From an uncultured Bacteroides sp. (GTDB lineage: Bacteria > Bacteroidota > Bacteroidia > Bacteroidales > Bacteroidaceae), in contig CABROZ010000067.1 in NCBI GenBank assembly GCA_902472795.1, positions 1-11,483 of the forward strand: 11,483 nucleotides of DNA, written 5' to 3'. This document shows positions 1 to 7,330 of this stretch, in pieces. A program made the translations under genes and the position numbers. Position 1 is the first letter of the stretch, and each line of letters begins with the position of its first letter. Under the pieces are notes generated by a model. The model had not been told where the DNA came from, searched no databases, and was given only the letters and a program-made list of their open reading frames with translations.

Positions 1-250
1 TGGCGCCTGCAACTACCTACTTTTGCCGCGCAACATCGGTAATTAGCCGGCGGGATTTGAACAAAAAGCCGACGGGTTTTGTCTGAAAAGTCCACGAGTT
101 TTGTCTGCAAATGCCTCGGGTTTTACTTGCAATTGCCACGGGTTTTGCCTGCAACTCCCACGAGTATTGCTTGCATGGCTCGCGAGCCGTGCAAGTGTTG
201 CTCCCGAGCCACACAAGTGTCTCTCACGAGCCGTGCAAGTGTCGCTCGCG
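1..250. repeat. Degenerate 22-bp tandem repeat array with an internal orientation switch
   Basis: Eight consecutive units of exactly 22 bp can be phased at 75-96, 97-118, 119-140, 141-162, 163-184, 185-206, 207-228 and 229-250. A weaker unit lies at 53-74. Related fragments (CCTGCAACTACCTAC at 6-20 and TTTTGCC..GCAAC at 21-34) suggest the array begins before the window. Units up to 184 follow roughly RGTTTTGYCTGCAANTSCC plus a CG end. Units from 185 on look different on this strand, but their reverse complements align with the left units around CTTGCA and GGCTC, so the array is in two opposed halves. The 22-bp period shifts the reading frame at every unit, so the short open frames here are unlikely to be genes. 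Function is unknown. Units differ from each other at many positions, so this is an old or diverging array, and it lacks the spacers of a CRISPR. Confidence 0.8.
170..195. repeat. 26-bp near-perfect palindrome at the array's inversion point
   Basis: The sequence from CTTGCA (170-175) to TGCAAG (190-195) is self-complementary about 182/183. The single mismatch is T176 against G189, which would be a wobble pair in RNA. The core is GGCTCGCGAGCC. It lies exactly where the 22-bp units change orientation, so it looks like the head-to-head junction of two half-arrays rather than an independent operator. Confidence 0.75.
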
Positions 251-279
251 AGTGTTCCATACAGTTGCTGCCGCCAAAT

Positions 280-321
280 TTTTTCCCAGTTAGGAAAAAA
301 AGATTGCCTAACTGGGAAAAA
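280..321. repeat. Perfect 15-bp inverted repeat downstream of nrdG
   Basis: The arms are TTTTTCCCAGTTAGG (280-294) and CCTAACTGGGAAAAA (307-321), separated by a 12-base A-rich spacer. On the minus strand it begins 12 bases after the nrdG stop codon, so it is placed like a 3'-end stem-loop for nrdDG. It is not a textbook intrinsic terminator, because an A-run rather than a U-run ends the 3' arm in both directions. A role as a terminator, transcript-end stabiliser or protein-binding palindrome is inferred. Confidence 0.6.
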
Positions 322-333
322 TAGGGAGATGAA

Positions 334-816
334 TTACCCGATGCGCCGGTTGCGATTCCAGAAACGGGAAGTAATGTCTATCAATTCGCCGGCCGTACCT
401 ACCCGGTACAGGCGCTGATTGGTGGTAGGTTGGCGCAGCCCTCCCAGATGCCGGATGTAGGGGCCTATCTTGATGTAGTCGAAACAGCTTCTGCAAATGG
501 CTGGCGAAAGAAGGGTACGTCCGCTATACCAGGCTACTTTCAGCTTCGGATAGCGTCGGCGCAGATAGCCCGCCAATCCGTTGACGGCAGCCGGATCGGA
601 ATCGCCTCCCATGAAACAGACGCAGGTAATGTCCGAAGCGTATTTCGCCAGAAACTCATCTACTGTCGCAGGAGTCAGAGGTTTGCCGACATCACCCCAC
701 AAGTACGCACTGTGACAACCCGGACAACGGCAAGGACAGTTGGACAGATTGATGGACAACGTCACTTCATCGGGAATCTCCTGAAACACGATGCCGGCAT
801 TGACATACTTAAGCAT
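334..816 (-). CDS. nrdG: Anaerobic ribonucleoside-triphosphate reductase activating protein (class III, radical SAM)
   Basis: This 160-residue protein is the usual length for NrdG. It carries the radical-SAM cluster motif CX3CX2C at Cys27, Cys31 and Cys34 (CPCRCPGCHS), followed by the conserved GGDSDP region near residue 70 and a GPYIRHLGGLRQPTTNQR segment typical of the family's C-terminal half. From family knowledge, it uses a [4Fe-4S] cluster and S-adenosylmethionine in the cytoplasm to place the glycyl radical on NrdD, which allows anaerobic deoxynucleotide synthesis. It starts 31 bases after the nrdD stop and surely belongs to the same transcript. The ATG at 816 is the only start that leaves the conserved N-terminus (MLKYVNAGIVFQEIP) intact. 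No missing residue or frameshift was seen. Confidence 0.95.
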   Translation of the reverse strand: MLKYVNAGIVFQEIPDEVTLSINLSNCPCRCPGCHSAYLWGDVGKPLTPATVDEFLAKYASDITCVCFMGGDSDPAAVNGLAGYLRRRYPKLKVAWYSGRTLLSPAICRSCFDYIKIGPYIRHLGGLRQPTTNQRLYRVGTAGELIDITSRFWNRNRRIG

Positions 817-847
817 AGCTTATTTATTGACAACGAACTAAAAACGT

Positions 848-2965
848 TCAACCTAACTCGTTGCCGGCCACCGCATAGTGGCGCTGGGCGGCTTCGTGCT
901 GACGGGCCTCGGAGAAATTGCTGACACGCTTCAGATAGCCGATGATACGCGTCATGTAGTCCACGTTTCTGGAGTGGCAATGGGGACACTCGCGCAGGTA
1001 GCGCTTGTCGATGTGGCCACACTCGTTGCAGATGGTGTTGGGAATGTTGAAGGTAAAGTAGTTGCATCCTTCTTCCGCCGCCACCTTCAGCAACTTCCGG
1101 TATTGTGCCTGCGAAAGGTGTTCTTCGAGGTTCATATGCAGAGCCGAACCGCCCGTCAGGTGTTCGATGTAGGGAGCGCCGTGCAACCTGAACTTGTCGA
1201 TGATGTTCAGCGAGTCGTCCTCGACCACGTAGAAATAGCTGTTATAGCAGCTGCGGGGTACGAAATAGCCGTCTTCCAAGTCCCACTTGGCGTGCTTCAC
1301 ACCCACATTTTCGGCCGGAATCATCTCGCAATTGAACAGGACATTCTTCGTCTGATACTCCTTGTTCTTCTTTTCGACCAGCCCGAGAATGGTCTGCACA
1401 AAACGCAGGTAATCGGGATTGTCGCTGATCTTGATTCCCATAAACTCGGCAGCCTCAACCAGACCATTGACACCAATCGTCAGGTATTGCCGCCCCATAT
1501 TGATGTAGCCGGCATCGAACAGGGGCAACATGCCATGTTCGTGCAACGCTTTCAGATTCTCGTTATAAGCCAGCTGCGCCCGGTGGCACAGGTCGATGAC
1601 ATCGGTCAGAAACGTTTTGTAGTCGAGCTGGTGATTGACGGCATACTGCACACAGCGGTTGATGTTCACCGTCAGCACGCTCTTCGAACCGGTCGATACG
1701 CCACCCGCTCCCAAGGTGTAACTGAAACCGTTGTCCTGTATCTCGTTGCGCAAGCGGCAGCAACTGGACAGTGAGTCGGCACTGCTACTCATATAAGTAA
1801 AGAAGGAATGCCCCTCGGCATACATTTCGGCTGTAAAATCGCCCCACTCCTGGTCCAGCACATCGCCGTCCTTGCTCAGCAGAGCCACCGTCTCGACCGG
1901 AAAAGTCAGCACCGTCTTGGTGCGTTCCCGGTTGAACCACTTCATAAACCGCTTTTGCAGCCAGTTCAGTCCCTCCCAGTCGGGCTTGCTGCCGTCGGGG
2001 AAAAAGAAGTCGCCGAACAGGCTTTCGAAATAGTAACGGTCGTAGTACGAGATGTTCCAGAAGACAGCCTGATAGTTGCGTGCTCCGGTAGGCTGATTGA
2101 TGGAATAGACAATCTGTTCGAAGCAATCGGTAATGATTTTATCGACCGTACGCTGCTTCAGCGAAAGGTCCACCACCTTTTCCGGCTCCTTGTAATACTC
2201 GCGGCCGTACTCCAGCCCGATGAAATAGTTGAGATACATCAGAAACTCGGGTGTGGCACAGGCTCCGCTCAACATGCTCGAAACCATGAACACCATGTTG
2301 ACAAAGCCTCCGCAGAACGACTTCAGGTTGGTGGGTGCCGTCGAATTGCCGCCTATCGACTTCGTACCGCCCGTCAGCCAGGGATACATCGTGATAGAAG
2401 CACAATAATTGGCCAGACTCGTCTCGTCATTCTTATATATAAAGTGGTGAGTCAGCAGGTCAAGGTACTGGTCCGCCAGTTCCTTGCCATACATTTTCTT
2501 CATCCGGTCGGTCAGCAACCGGCGGTTCAGGCGGATGAAGTTCGACTTGGGCAATTCGCCAATCAGCGTGGCGATGTTTTTGTGCTCCACATTGGCGTTG
2601 GCATCGTACTTCGAACCGGTAGCGGCATTGGTTGCCTCGCAATAGTCGGACAAGAACTTCAGTTCGTCCATCACTTCGCGGTCCTCCGCATGACGCTGCC
2701 GGTAGAGCATGAACGACTTTGCCACCCGATAATGTCCCTCGCGCATCAGGGCTTCCTCCACTAAGTTCTGGATTTCTTCCACCTTGATGCCGTCGTACAG
2801 GTCGAGCCGGCTGATGATTTTCGAGACATTGCTCAGGCTGACAGGTTCGTTCACCGAACGGAATGCCTTGATAATGGCATTCATAATCTTGTCGAGCGAG
2901 AAGCGGTCGGCCGATCCGTCCCGCTTCACAATAGTAAAGTTATTGGTTTCCATCATTGTTTTCAT
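848..2965 (-). CDS. nrdD: Anaerobic ribonucleoside-triphosphate reductase (class III, glycyl radical)
   Basis: It catalyses oxygen-sensitive reduction of ribonucleoside triphosphates to deoxy forms, normally with formate as reductant, after activation by NrdG. From the start used here it has 705 residues. The N-terminal ~90 residues form an ATP-cone allosteric domain (FTIVKRDGSADRFSLDKI). The centre contains NSTAPTNLKSFCGG and the SSCCRLRNE region. Near the C-terminus a four-cysteine zinc site (CNECGH, then CPHCHS) precedes the glycyl-radical loop RIIGYLKRVSN, whose Gly is about residue 676. The open frame extends to an ATG at 3040, which would add 25 residues (730 in all). I prefer 2965 because the ATP cone begins just after it and an A-rich stretch (AAAAACGAA) precedes it. 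ATGs at 2956 and 2953 are also possible. The promoter-like sequence at 3064-3093 would allow the longer form too. It is co-transcribed with nrdG. Confidence 0.95.
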   Translation of the reverse strand: MKTMMETNNFTIVKRDGSADRFSLDKIMNAIIKAFRSVNEPVSLSNVSKIISRLDLYDGIKVEEIQNLVEEALMREGHYRVAKSFMLYRQRHAEDREVMDELKFLSDYCEATNAATGSKYDANANVEHKNIATLIGELPKSNFIRLNRRLLTDRMKKMYGKELADQYLDLLTHHFIYKNDETSLANYCASITMYPWLTGGTKSIGGNSTAPTNLKSFCGGFVNMVFMVSSMLSGACATPEFLMYLNYFIGLEYGREYYKEPEKVVDLSLKQRTVDKIITDCFEQIVYSINQPTGARNYQAVFWNISYYDRYYFESLFGDFFFPDGSKPDWEGLNWLQKRFMKWFNRERTKTVLTFPVETVALLSKDGDVLDQEWGDFTAEMYAEGHSFFTYMSSSADSLSSCCRLRNEIQDNGFSYTLGAGGVSTGSKSVLTVNINRCVQYAVNHQLDYKTFLTDVIDLCHRAQLAYNENLKALHEHGMLPLFDAGYINMGRQYLTIGVNGLVEAAEFMGIKISDNPDYLRFVQTILGLVEKKNKEYQTKNVLFNCEMIPAENVGVKHAKWDLEDGYFVPRSCYNSYFYVVEDDSLNIIDKFRLHGAPYIEHLTGGSALHMNLEEHLSQAQYRKLLKVAAEEGCNYFTFNIPNTICNECGHIDKRYLRECPHCHSRNVDYMTRIIGYLKRVSNFSEARQHEAAQRHYAVAGNELG

Positions 2966-3063
2966 TTCGTTTTTCAAATTTCCGGCCAGCAGCACACGTT
3001 TAAAGAGGTCATCACAAAGTGAAGCCAAAGGCCAGTCCATCGGTTAATAAATTCATATAGTTT

Positions 3064-3093
3064 CGCAAGTAAATTCCTGTATCCGGCAGGCAA
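3064..3093 (-). promoter_or_regulatory. Candidate promoter for nrdD-nrdG
   Basis: On the minus strand, TACTTGCG (3071 down to 3064) resembles the Bacteroides -7 box TAnnTTTG with two mismatches. A TTG (3093-3091) lies exactly 19 bases upstream, as expected for the -33 element. Transcription would start near 3057. The match is imperfect, so this is a candidate only. With the hairpin just upstream it suggests nrdDG is its own transcription unit. Confidence 0.4.
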
Positions 3094-3180
3094 GAAGTAA
3101 AGAAGTCAAACCGATCTTCTGTAAACAGCAACTTGGACAAACTCATTCAGACTCCGCCCCCGATATTCTTCCGTCGGAAA

Positions 3181-3213
3181 GTATCCCCAAAGAAATCACT
3201 TCTTCAGGGATAC
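3181..3213 (-). terminator. Hairpin ending the carboxylase operon
   Basis: On the minus strand GTATCCC and GGGATAC (the outer arms) continue inward to a 15-bp stem with three G-U pairs and a three-base loop (UGA). It begins about 15 bases after the carboxyltransferase stop and is followed by only three U residues. The stem is strong but the tail is weak, so it is a probable but possibly leaky terminator between the carboxylase operon and nrdD. Confidence 0.65.
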
Positions 3214-3228
3214 GCACACATTGAACAA

Positions 3229-4770
3229 TTATAGCGGCATATTGCCGTGCTTTTTCGGCGGAAGACTTTGATTCTTGTTCCGACACATTTCCAGTGCTTG
3301 TATCAGTTTGTAGCGTGTATCGCGTGGCAGTATGACTTCGTCTATCAGTCCCCTTTCGGCCGCCCGGTACGGATTCGAGAAACGCTCTTCATACCGGCTT
3401 ACAATAGCCGCTTTCTCATCGGCAGAGACATTCCGGTATAAAACGTTGACAGCCCCTTCGGCTCCCATTACGGCGATCTCGGCCTGCGGAAAAGCCAGAT
3501 TCACGTCGGTCCCTGTAGGTTTGCTCGACATGACGATGTAAGCGCCACCGTAGGCCTTACGGGTAATCAGCGTCAGCTTGGGCACAGTAGCTTCGGCATA
3601 CGCATATACTATTTTGGCTCCGTGGCGGATAATGCCCCCGTGCTCTTGCCTCATCCCCGGCAAAAAACCGGGCACATCGACAAAAGTGACCAACGGAATA
3701 TTGAAACAATCGCAAAAACGCACAAAACGAGCTACCTTGTCGCTGGCGTCAATATCGAGCACACCGGCCAGAAAAGCCGGCTGATCGGCCACAATGCCTA
3801 CCGACTGTCCGCCAAGCCTTCCAAAGCCCACCATAACGTTTTTGGCAAAATGAGGCATAACTTCGAAAAAGTACTGATTGTCCAATACGGGTTCAACAAT
3901 ATCCCTCATGTCGTAAGGCTGGCCGGGATCTTCCGGAATGACAGTCTGCAACTCTTCCACCCGACGGTGTACATCGTCGGTGCACGCCACCCAGGGAGCC
4001 TCCTCCATATTGTTGGAAGGCAGAAAGCTAAGCAACTCGCGGATGGACATCAGCGTTTCTTCCTCGTCATTGCATACGAAATGAGCCACTCCGCTTATTC
4101 CGCCATGCACCCCGGCTCCTCCTAAATCTTCCTTGCCGACCGATTCGTTGGTCACCGTCTTCACCACATCCGGACCGGTAATAAACATGTAGCTGTTCTC
4201 TTTCACCATGAAAATAAAGTCGGTAAGGGCAGGCGAATAACACGCCCCACCCGCACACGGACCGAGAATGGCCGAAATCTGCGGAATCACTCCCGATGCG
4301 ACCGTATTTTGATAAAAGACAGAAGCGTACCCGGCCAGACTACCCACTCCTTCCTGAATGCGCGCACCTCCCGAATCATTAAGGGCAATGACCGGCGCTC
4401 CGTTTCGCAACGCCAGTTGCTGTACCTTGACTATTTTCCCGGCATTGGTTTCGCTCAGCGAGCCGCCAAGTGCCGTAAAGTCGTACGCATAAACAAAAAC
4501 CGTACGCCCGTCTATCTTCCCGTACCCACTCACGATCCCGTCGCCCGACAAACGTTTCTTTTCCATTCCGAAGTCGGTGCAACGGTGGCAAACCAATCTG
4601 TCCAGTTCGTTGAACGTACCTTTGTCGAGCAACAGTTCAATGCGTTCGCGAGCCGTTTTCTTGCCCTGTCCGTGCTGTTTTTCCAATTTATCTATTCCGC
4701 CTCCAAGCAACGCCCTCTTGTCCAATTCGTCAAAACGGGCATATATTTCTTCTCTTGTTGTCATATTCAT
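3229..4770 (-). CDS. Acyl-CoA carboxylase carboxyltransferase subunit (propionyl-/methylmalonyl-CoA type)
   Basis: The 513-residue protein is full length for the PccB/MmdA family. It moves the carboxyl group between biotin on the carrier protein and an acyl-CoA. Two crotonase-like halves are visible. The N-half has DSGGARIQEG and GPCAGGACYSPAL, and the C-half has DVPGFLPG, HGGIIRHGAK and TRKAYGGAYIVM; these glycine-rich loops form the oxyanion holes. It is the third gene of the operon, with only seven bases between it and the carrier gene, so translational coupling is likely. The start could be the ATG at 4770 or the one two codons later. The family includes propionyl-CoA carboxylase beta and methylmalonyl-CoA decarboxylase alpha, which sequence alone does not separate. 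No sodium-pump membrane subunit is encoded beside it, which slightly favours the soluble carboxylase. Acetyl-CoA as substrate is not excluded. Confidence 0.93.
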   Translation of the reverse strand: MNMTTREEIYARFDELDKRALLGGGIDKLEKQHGQGKKTARERIELLLDKGTFNELDRLVCHRCTDFGMEKKRLSGDGIVSGYGKIDGRTVFVYAYDFTALGGSLSETNAGKIVKVQQLALRNGAPVIALNDSGGARIQEGVGSLAGYASVFYQNTVASGVIPQISAILGPCAGGACYSPALTDFIFMVKENSYMFITGPDVVKTVTNESVGKEDLGGAGVHGGISGVAHFVCNDEEETLMSIRELLSFLPSNNMEEAPWVACTDDVHRRVEELQTVIPEDPGQPYDMRDIVEPVLDNQYFFEVMPHFAKNVMVGFGRLGGQSVGIVADQPAFLAGVLDIDASDKVARFVRFCDCFNIPLVTFVDVPGFLPGMRQEHGGIIRHGAKIVYAYAEATVPKLTLITRKAYGGAYIVMSSKPTGTDVNLAFPQAEIAVMGAEGAVNVLYRNVSADEKAAIVSRYEERFSNPYRAAERGLIDEVILPRDTRYKLIQALEMCRNKNQSLPPKKHGNMPL

Positions 4771-4777
4771 TTCATCG

Positions 4778-5290
4778 TTATTTGTCAGTCAAATCCAGTT
4801 TAATCATCACCTGGTTGGCACTTACCGAGTCGCCTTCGCGCACCAACACAGCCTTCACCCGACAGGCTGTCGAGACTTTGAAATTGCTCTGCATCTTCAT
4901 GGCTTCAACCACCACCGCAATGCTTCCCGCCTGCAACAAGTCGCCTTCGTGCACCGGCACTTTGACTACCTTGCCGGGCATGGGAGCCACAATGCAGTCA
5001 GCCTGCTGTTCGTCTCCACCACGCTTCATGCGCAGATACTTGGCCTGCGTATCAACAATATCCACTCCATAGGAGCGACAAAACATGCTCACCTCGTAAT
5101 GCTTGCCTCCTTCATCGGATGTCAGTTCCGCATTATAGGAATAGCCTTCATGCAGAATCGAGCAACTTCCGTTCTCGGCCATTACAATATCTACTTCGTA
5201 AGGCTTTCCGTCAATTGACACCTGCACTTTGTTTCCATTCTTGGCTATCAGGACGACATCTGCCGTCCGGTTTCCGATATGTATTTCCAT
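4778..5290 (-). CDS. Biotin carboxyl carrier protein of the acyl-CoA carboxylase
   Basis: The 170-residue protein ends in a biotinyl domain. APMPGKV lies at about 102-108, and the attachment motif EAMKM at 129-133 makes Lys132 the predicted biotinylated residue. The first ~90 residues are a separate, apparently beta-rich region (KVQVSIDGKPYEVDIV). It resembles the linker domain that in fused PccA proteins lies between biotin carboxylase and the biotinyl domain, and would hold the complex together; this is inference from its position and look. There is no long Pro/Ala linker of the kind seen in transcarboxylase and decarboxylase carriers. It sits 30 bases after the biotin carboxylase gene and seven before the carboxyltransferase gene, so the three subunits are made from one message. 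Confidence 0.92.
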   Translation of the reverse strand: MEIHIGNRTADVVLIAKNGNKVQVSIDGKPYEVDIVMAENGSCSILHEGYSYNAELTSDEGGKHYEVSMFCRSYGVDIVDTQAKYLRMKRGGDEQQADCIVAPMPGKVVKVPVHEGDLLQAGSIAVVVEAMKMQSNFKVSTACRVKAVLVREGDSVSANQVMIKLDLTDK

Positions 5291-5320
5291 CTGTCTGCTC
5301 AGTTTTTGGTTTAATTGGAA

Positions 5321-7039
5321 TCAGATTCTTAACACTCCCTTCTGCAAGCCGAACTCACGCCACCGGCTGATGGGATGCAGATCGCTCGAAACATGGCTCC
5401 GGTTTTCCTCCAAGTTCATCAGATAGTCGATATAGACAGCGATGACGACCATATTCTCGAACTCTTCATGGTTGCCACTGCCACGCATCAGCTTACGGGA
5501 ATTTTTGGCTAGAAACTGTGTGTCATAGTCGCCCCGTACAAAATCGGGCATATACATGATGCGCCTCAGATAACTCAGATTGTTTTTCACGCCGGTAATC
5601 TTGTATTCGTACAGCACACGACGCATCCGTTCGATGGCATACTGCCGGGTCGTGGCCCAGACTATGAGTTTTCCTATCATCGGGTCGTAACAACCCGGCA
5701 CCTCGTAGCCCTCGTAAACGTAACTGTCTACCCGTACACCGATGCCGCTGGGTCGTATTATCTGATGAATGACGCCGGGCGAAGGGAGAAAACCGTTAGC
5801 CGTATCCTCGGCACAGATGCGGCACTCGATGGCGTGTCCGCGTTGCACCAACCCGTCCTGACGCAGATGCAACGGTTCGCCTGCCGCTATCCGTATCTGT
5901 TCTTTCACCAAATCGACCCCAACCACCTCTTCGGTAACAGGATGTTCTACCTGCAGGCGGGTATTCATTTCCAGAAAATAGAAATTACGATGCCTGTCCA
6001 CTAAAAACTCAATGGTGCCCGCCCCCGAATAGCCTACGGCCTTTGCAGCCGCCACTGCCTTTCTGCCCATCTCCTGCCTCAGGTCAGAAGTAAGAAAGGG
6101 GGAAGGACTCTCCTCTACCACTTTCTGATTACGCCGCTGAACGGAACATTCGCGATCGAACAAATGAATCACATGACCATAATTGTCGCCCAATATCTGA
6201 AATTCGATGTGGTGAGGCTCTTCTATATACTTTTCTATATAAACCGTATCATCGGCAAACGACGACAGCGACTCCAAACGGGCAGCATTGTAAGCCTCGA
6301 CAACCTCGTCACGACCGCGTATAAGCCGCATTCCCTTTCCACCTCCACCCATTGAGGCTTTCAGCATGACCGGATAACCAATCTCATCACACAAACGGAG
6401 TGCATCATCGGCATTGCGCAACGGACGCTCCATGCCGGGCACTACCGGAATCCCGGCTTCCTGCATGCGCATACGCGCCCGTATCTTATCACCCATCAGT
6501 TCCATCGTTTCGGCCGACGGACCGATGAACAGTAATCCTTCGGCCTGACAACGGCGCACAAAATCTGCATTCTCCGACAGAAACCCGTACCCCGGATGAA
6601 TCGCATCGGCCCTGCAATGTCTGGCCACTTCCAGTATTTTGTCGATACACAGATAACTTTCTGTAGCAGCCGCCGGTCCAATGGGATAAGCTTCGTCGGC
6701 ATACATCACATGACGCGAAGTACGGTCGGCCTCGGAGAAGACAGCCACAGTGGCTATATTCATCTCACGACACGACCGCATGATACGCACCGCAATCTCA
6801 CCACGGTTGGCTATCAGCACTTTCCTGATTTTACTTTTCCCCAAAGACTCATCACCGGGACAAAACGAGGTTTCCACTGCCTCCTGACGATCGGGACACA
6901 AACTACCGGAATCATTTTCCTCTGAACAACTACGCACACAAAAGTCTGCCTCCAACCCCAACAAAGGATCAGACAGAGGATCATCGTGCCTGTTGTCAAA
7001 CACACTCCTGCAACGCGGACATACCTTTTCCATAGGCAT
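5321..7039 (-). CDS. Biotin carboxylase subunit with a Cys-rich N-terminal extension
   Basis: From about residue 71 (IRKVLIANRGEIAVRIMRS) this is a standard ~500-residue biotin carboxylase that uses ATP and bicarbonate to carboxylate biotin on the carrier protein. The ATP-grasp glycine loop MGGGGKGM is at 230-237, the HHIEFQILGD segment at 276-285, and the active-site EMNTRLQVEHPVTE at 357-370, with Arg361 catalytic by analogy with the E. coli enzyme. It has no biotinyl domain; that is the next gene. Unusually, about 70 residues precede the core, with cysteines at 7, 10, 34, 38, 48 and 60 and a CPRC motif. There is no in-frame ATG at the usual start, so the extension appears to be translated unless a TTG near residue 66 is used. 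The ATG at 7033 (MEKVCPRC) is better spaced than 7039 from the GGAAAGGA upstream. A cobalamin riboswitch lies in the leader. Confidence 0.93.
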   Translation of the reverse strand: MPMEKVCPRCRSVFDNRHDDPLSDPLLGLEADFCVRSCSEENDSGSLCPDRQEAVETSFCPGDESLGKSKIRKVLIANRGEIAVRIMRSCREMNIATVAVFSEADRTSRHVMYADEAYPIGPAAATESYLCIDKILEVARHCRADAIHPGYGFLSENADFVRRCQAEGLLFIGPSAETMELMGDKIRARMRMQEAGIPVVPGMERPLRNADDALRLCDEIGYPVMLKASMGGGGKGMRLIRGRDEVVEAYNAARLESLSSFADDTVYIEKYIEEPHHIEFQILGDNYGHVIHLFDRECSVQRRNQKVVEESPSPFLTSDLRQEMGRKAVAAAKAVGYSGAGTIEFLVDRHRNFYFLEMNTRLQVEHPVTEEVVGVDLVKEQIRIAAGEPLHLRQDGLVQRGHAIECRICAEDTANGFLPSPGVIHQIIRPSGIGVRVDSYVYEGYEVPGCYDPMIGKLIVWATTRQYAIERMRRVLYEYKITGVKNNLSYLRRIMYMPDFVRGDYDTQFLAKNSRKLMRGSGNHEEFENMVVIAVYIDYLMNLEENRSHVSSDLHPISRWREFGLQKGVLRI

Positions 7040-7111
7040 TCCTTTCCAACAAAAAATTTAATTATCGAATCTTTTCGCACCGCTTTCCTATCCCACGAGT
7101 AAAAACGGCCT

Positions 7112-7292
7112 TTGATGAAAATGGCAGGTCTTCTGACTGACTCCCGTTCCGACACCTTCCCAGTCCTCTGTTGACCAGTGGCAAAAGCTTTTGTCGGAAC
7201 GTTGAATGGAGCTTCACAGCAGCGGGACTGTCCGGGACTTTCACCCGATTCCCTTTTAATTCACGAAGATGAACATCCGCATGAAACCAATT
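7112..7292 (-). promoter_or_regulatory. Cobalamin (B12) riboswitch
   Basis: Read on the minus strand, the leader has the family's conserved blocks in order. These are TTAAAAGGGAA, then CGGGTGAAAGTCCCGGACAG, then GTCCCGCTGCTGTGA, then GCCACTGG, then CTGGGAAGGTGTCGG, and finally the B12 box AGTCAGAAGACCTGCC (7138 down to 7123). The outer boundaries are estimated. The aptamer starts just after the candidate promoter and ends about 85 bases before the biotin carboxylase ATG. No intrinsic terminator with a U-run is evident between them, so control of translation, or another mechanism, seems likelier than simple termination. Riboswitches of this family usually lower expression when cobalamin is bound. 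Confidence 0.93.
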
Positions 7293-7297
7293 CGCGG

Positions 7298-7330
7298 CAA
7301 ATATAGAAGAAAAAAACTAAAGACAGAAAA
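7298..7330 (-). promoter_or_regulatory. Candidate promoter of the riboswitch-carboxylase operon
   Basis: The minus strand has TATATTTG (7305 down to 7298), a full match to the Bacteroides -7 box TAnnTTTG. Transcription would start near 7290, directly at the 5' edge of the riboswitch. The -33 position (about 7325-7330) is only T-rich (TTTTCT) rather than a clear TTTG. Confidence 0.65.

Noticed and set aside
18..25. TACTTTTG, a match to the Bacteroides -7 box pointing into the repeat array
   Set aside because: It falls within what looks like a degenerate copy of the repeat, and any -33 element would lie before the window, so a promoter for an array RNA cannot be supported.
53..250. CRISPR array
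   Set aside because: Units are directly adjacent with no spacers, differ from each other at many positions, and switch orientation. No cas gene is present.
79..418. Several overlapping open frames of 60-105 codons across the repeat array and the end of nrdG
   Set aside because: They are frame-shifted readings of the 22-bp repeat, with low-complexity Cys/Ser/Ala-rich products and no recognisable family.
878..2764. Long plus-strand open frames (298 and 318 codons) opposite nrdD
   Set aside because: They lie antisense to a clear nrdD reading frame and show no recognisable domain. This is a common shadow of coding bias.
6814..7155. Overlapping minus-strand frame of 113 codons at the start of the biotin carboxylase, considered as the intact small Cys-rich protein
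   Set aside because: The CPRC motif is in the carboxylase frame, not this one, and the product lacks a coherent family pattern. A recent frameshift is therefore not supported.
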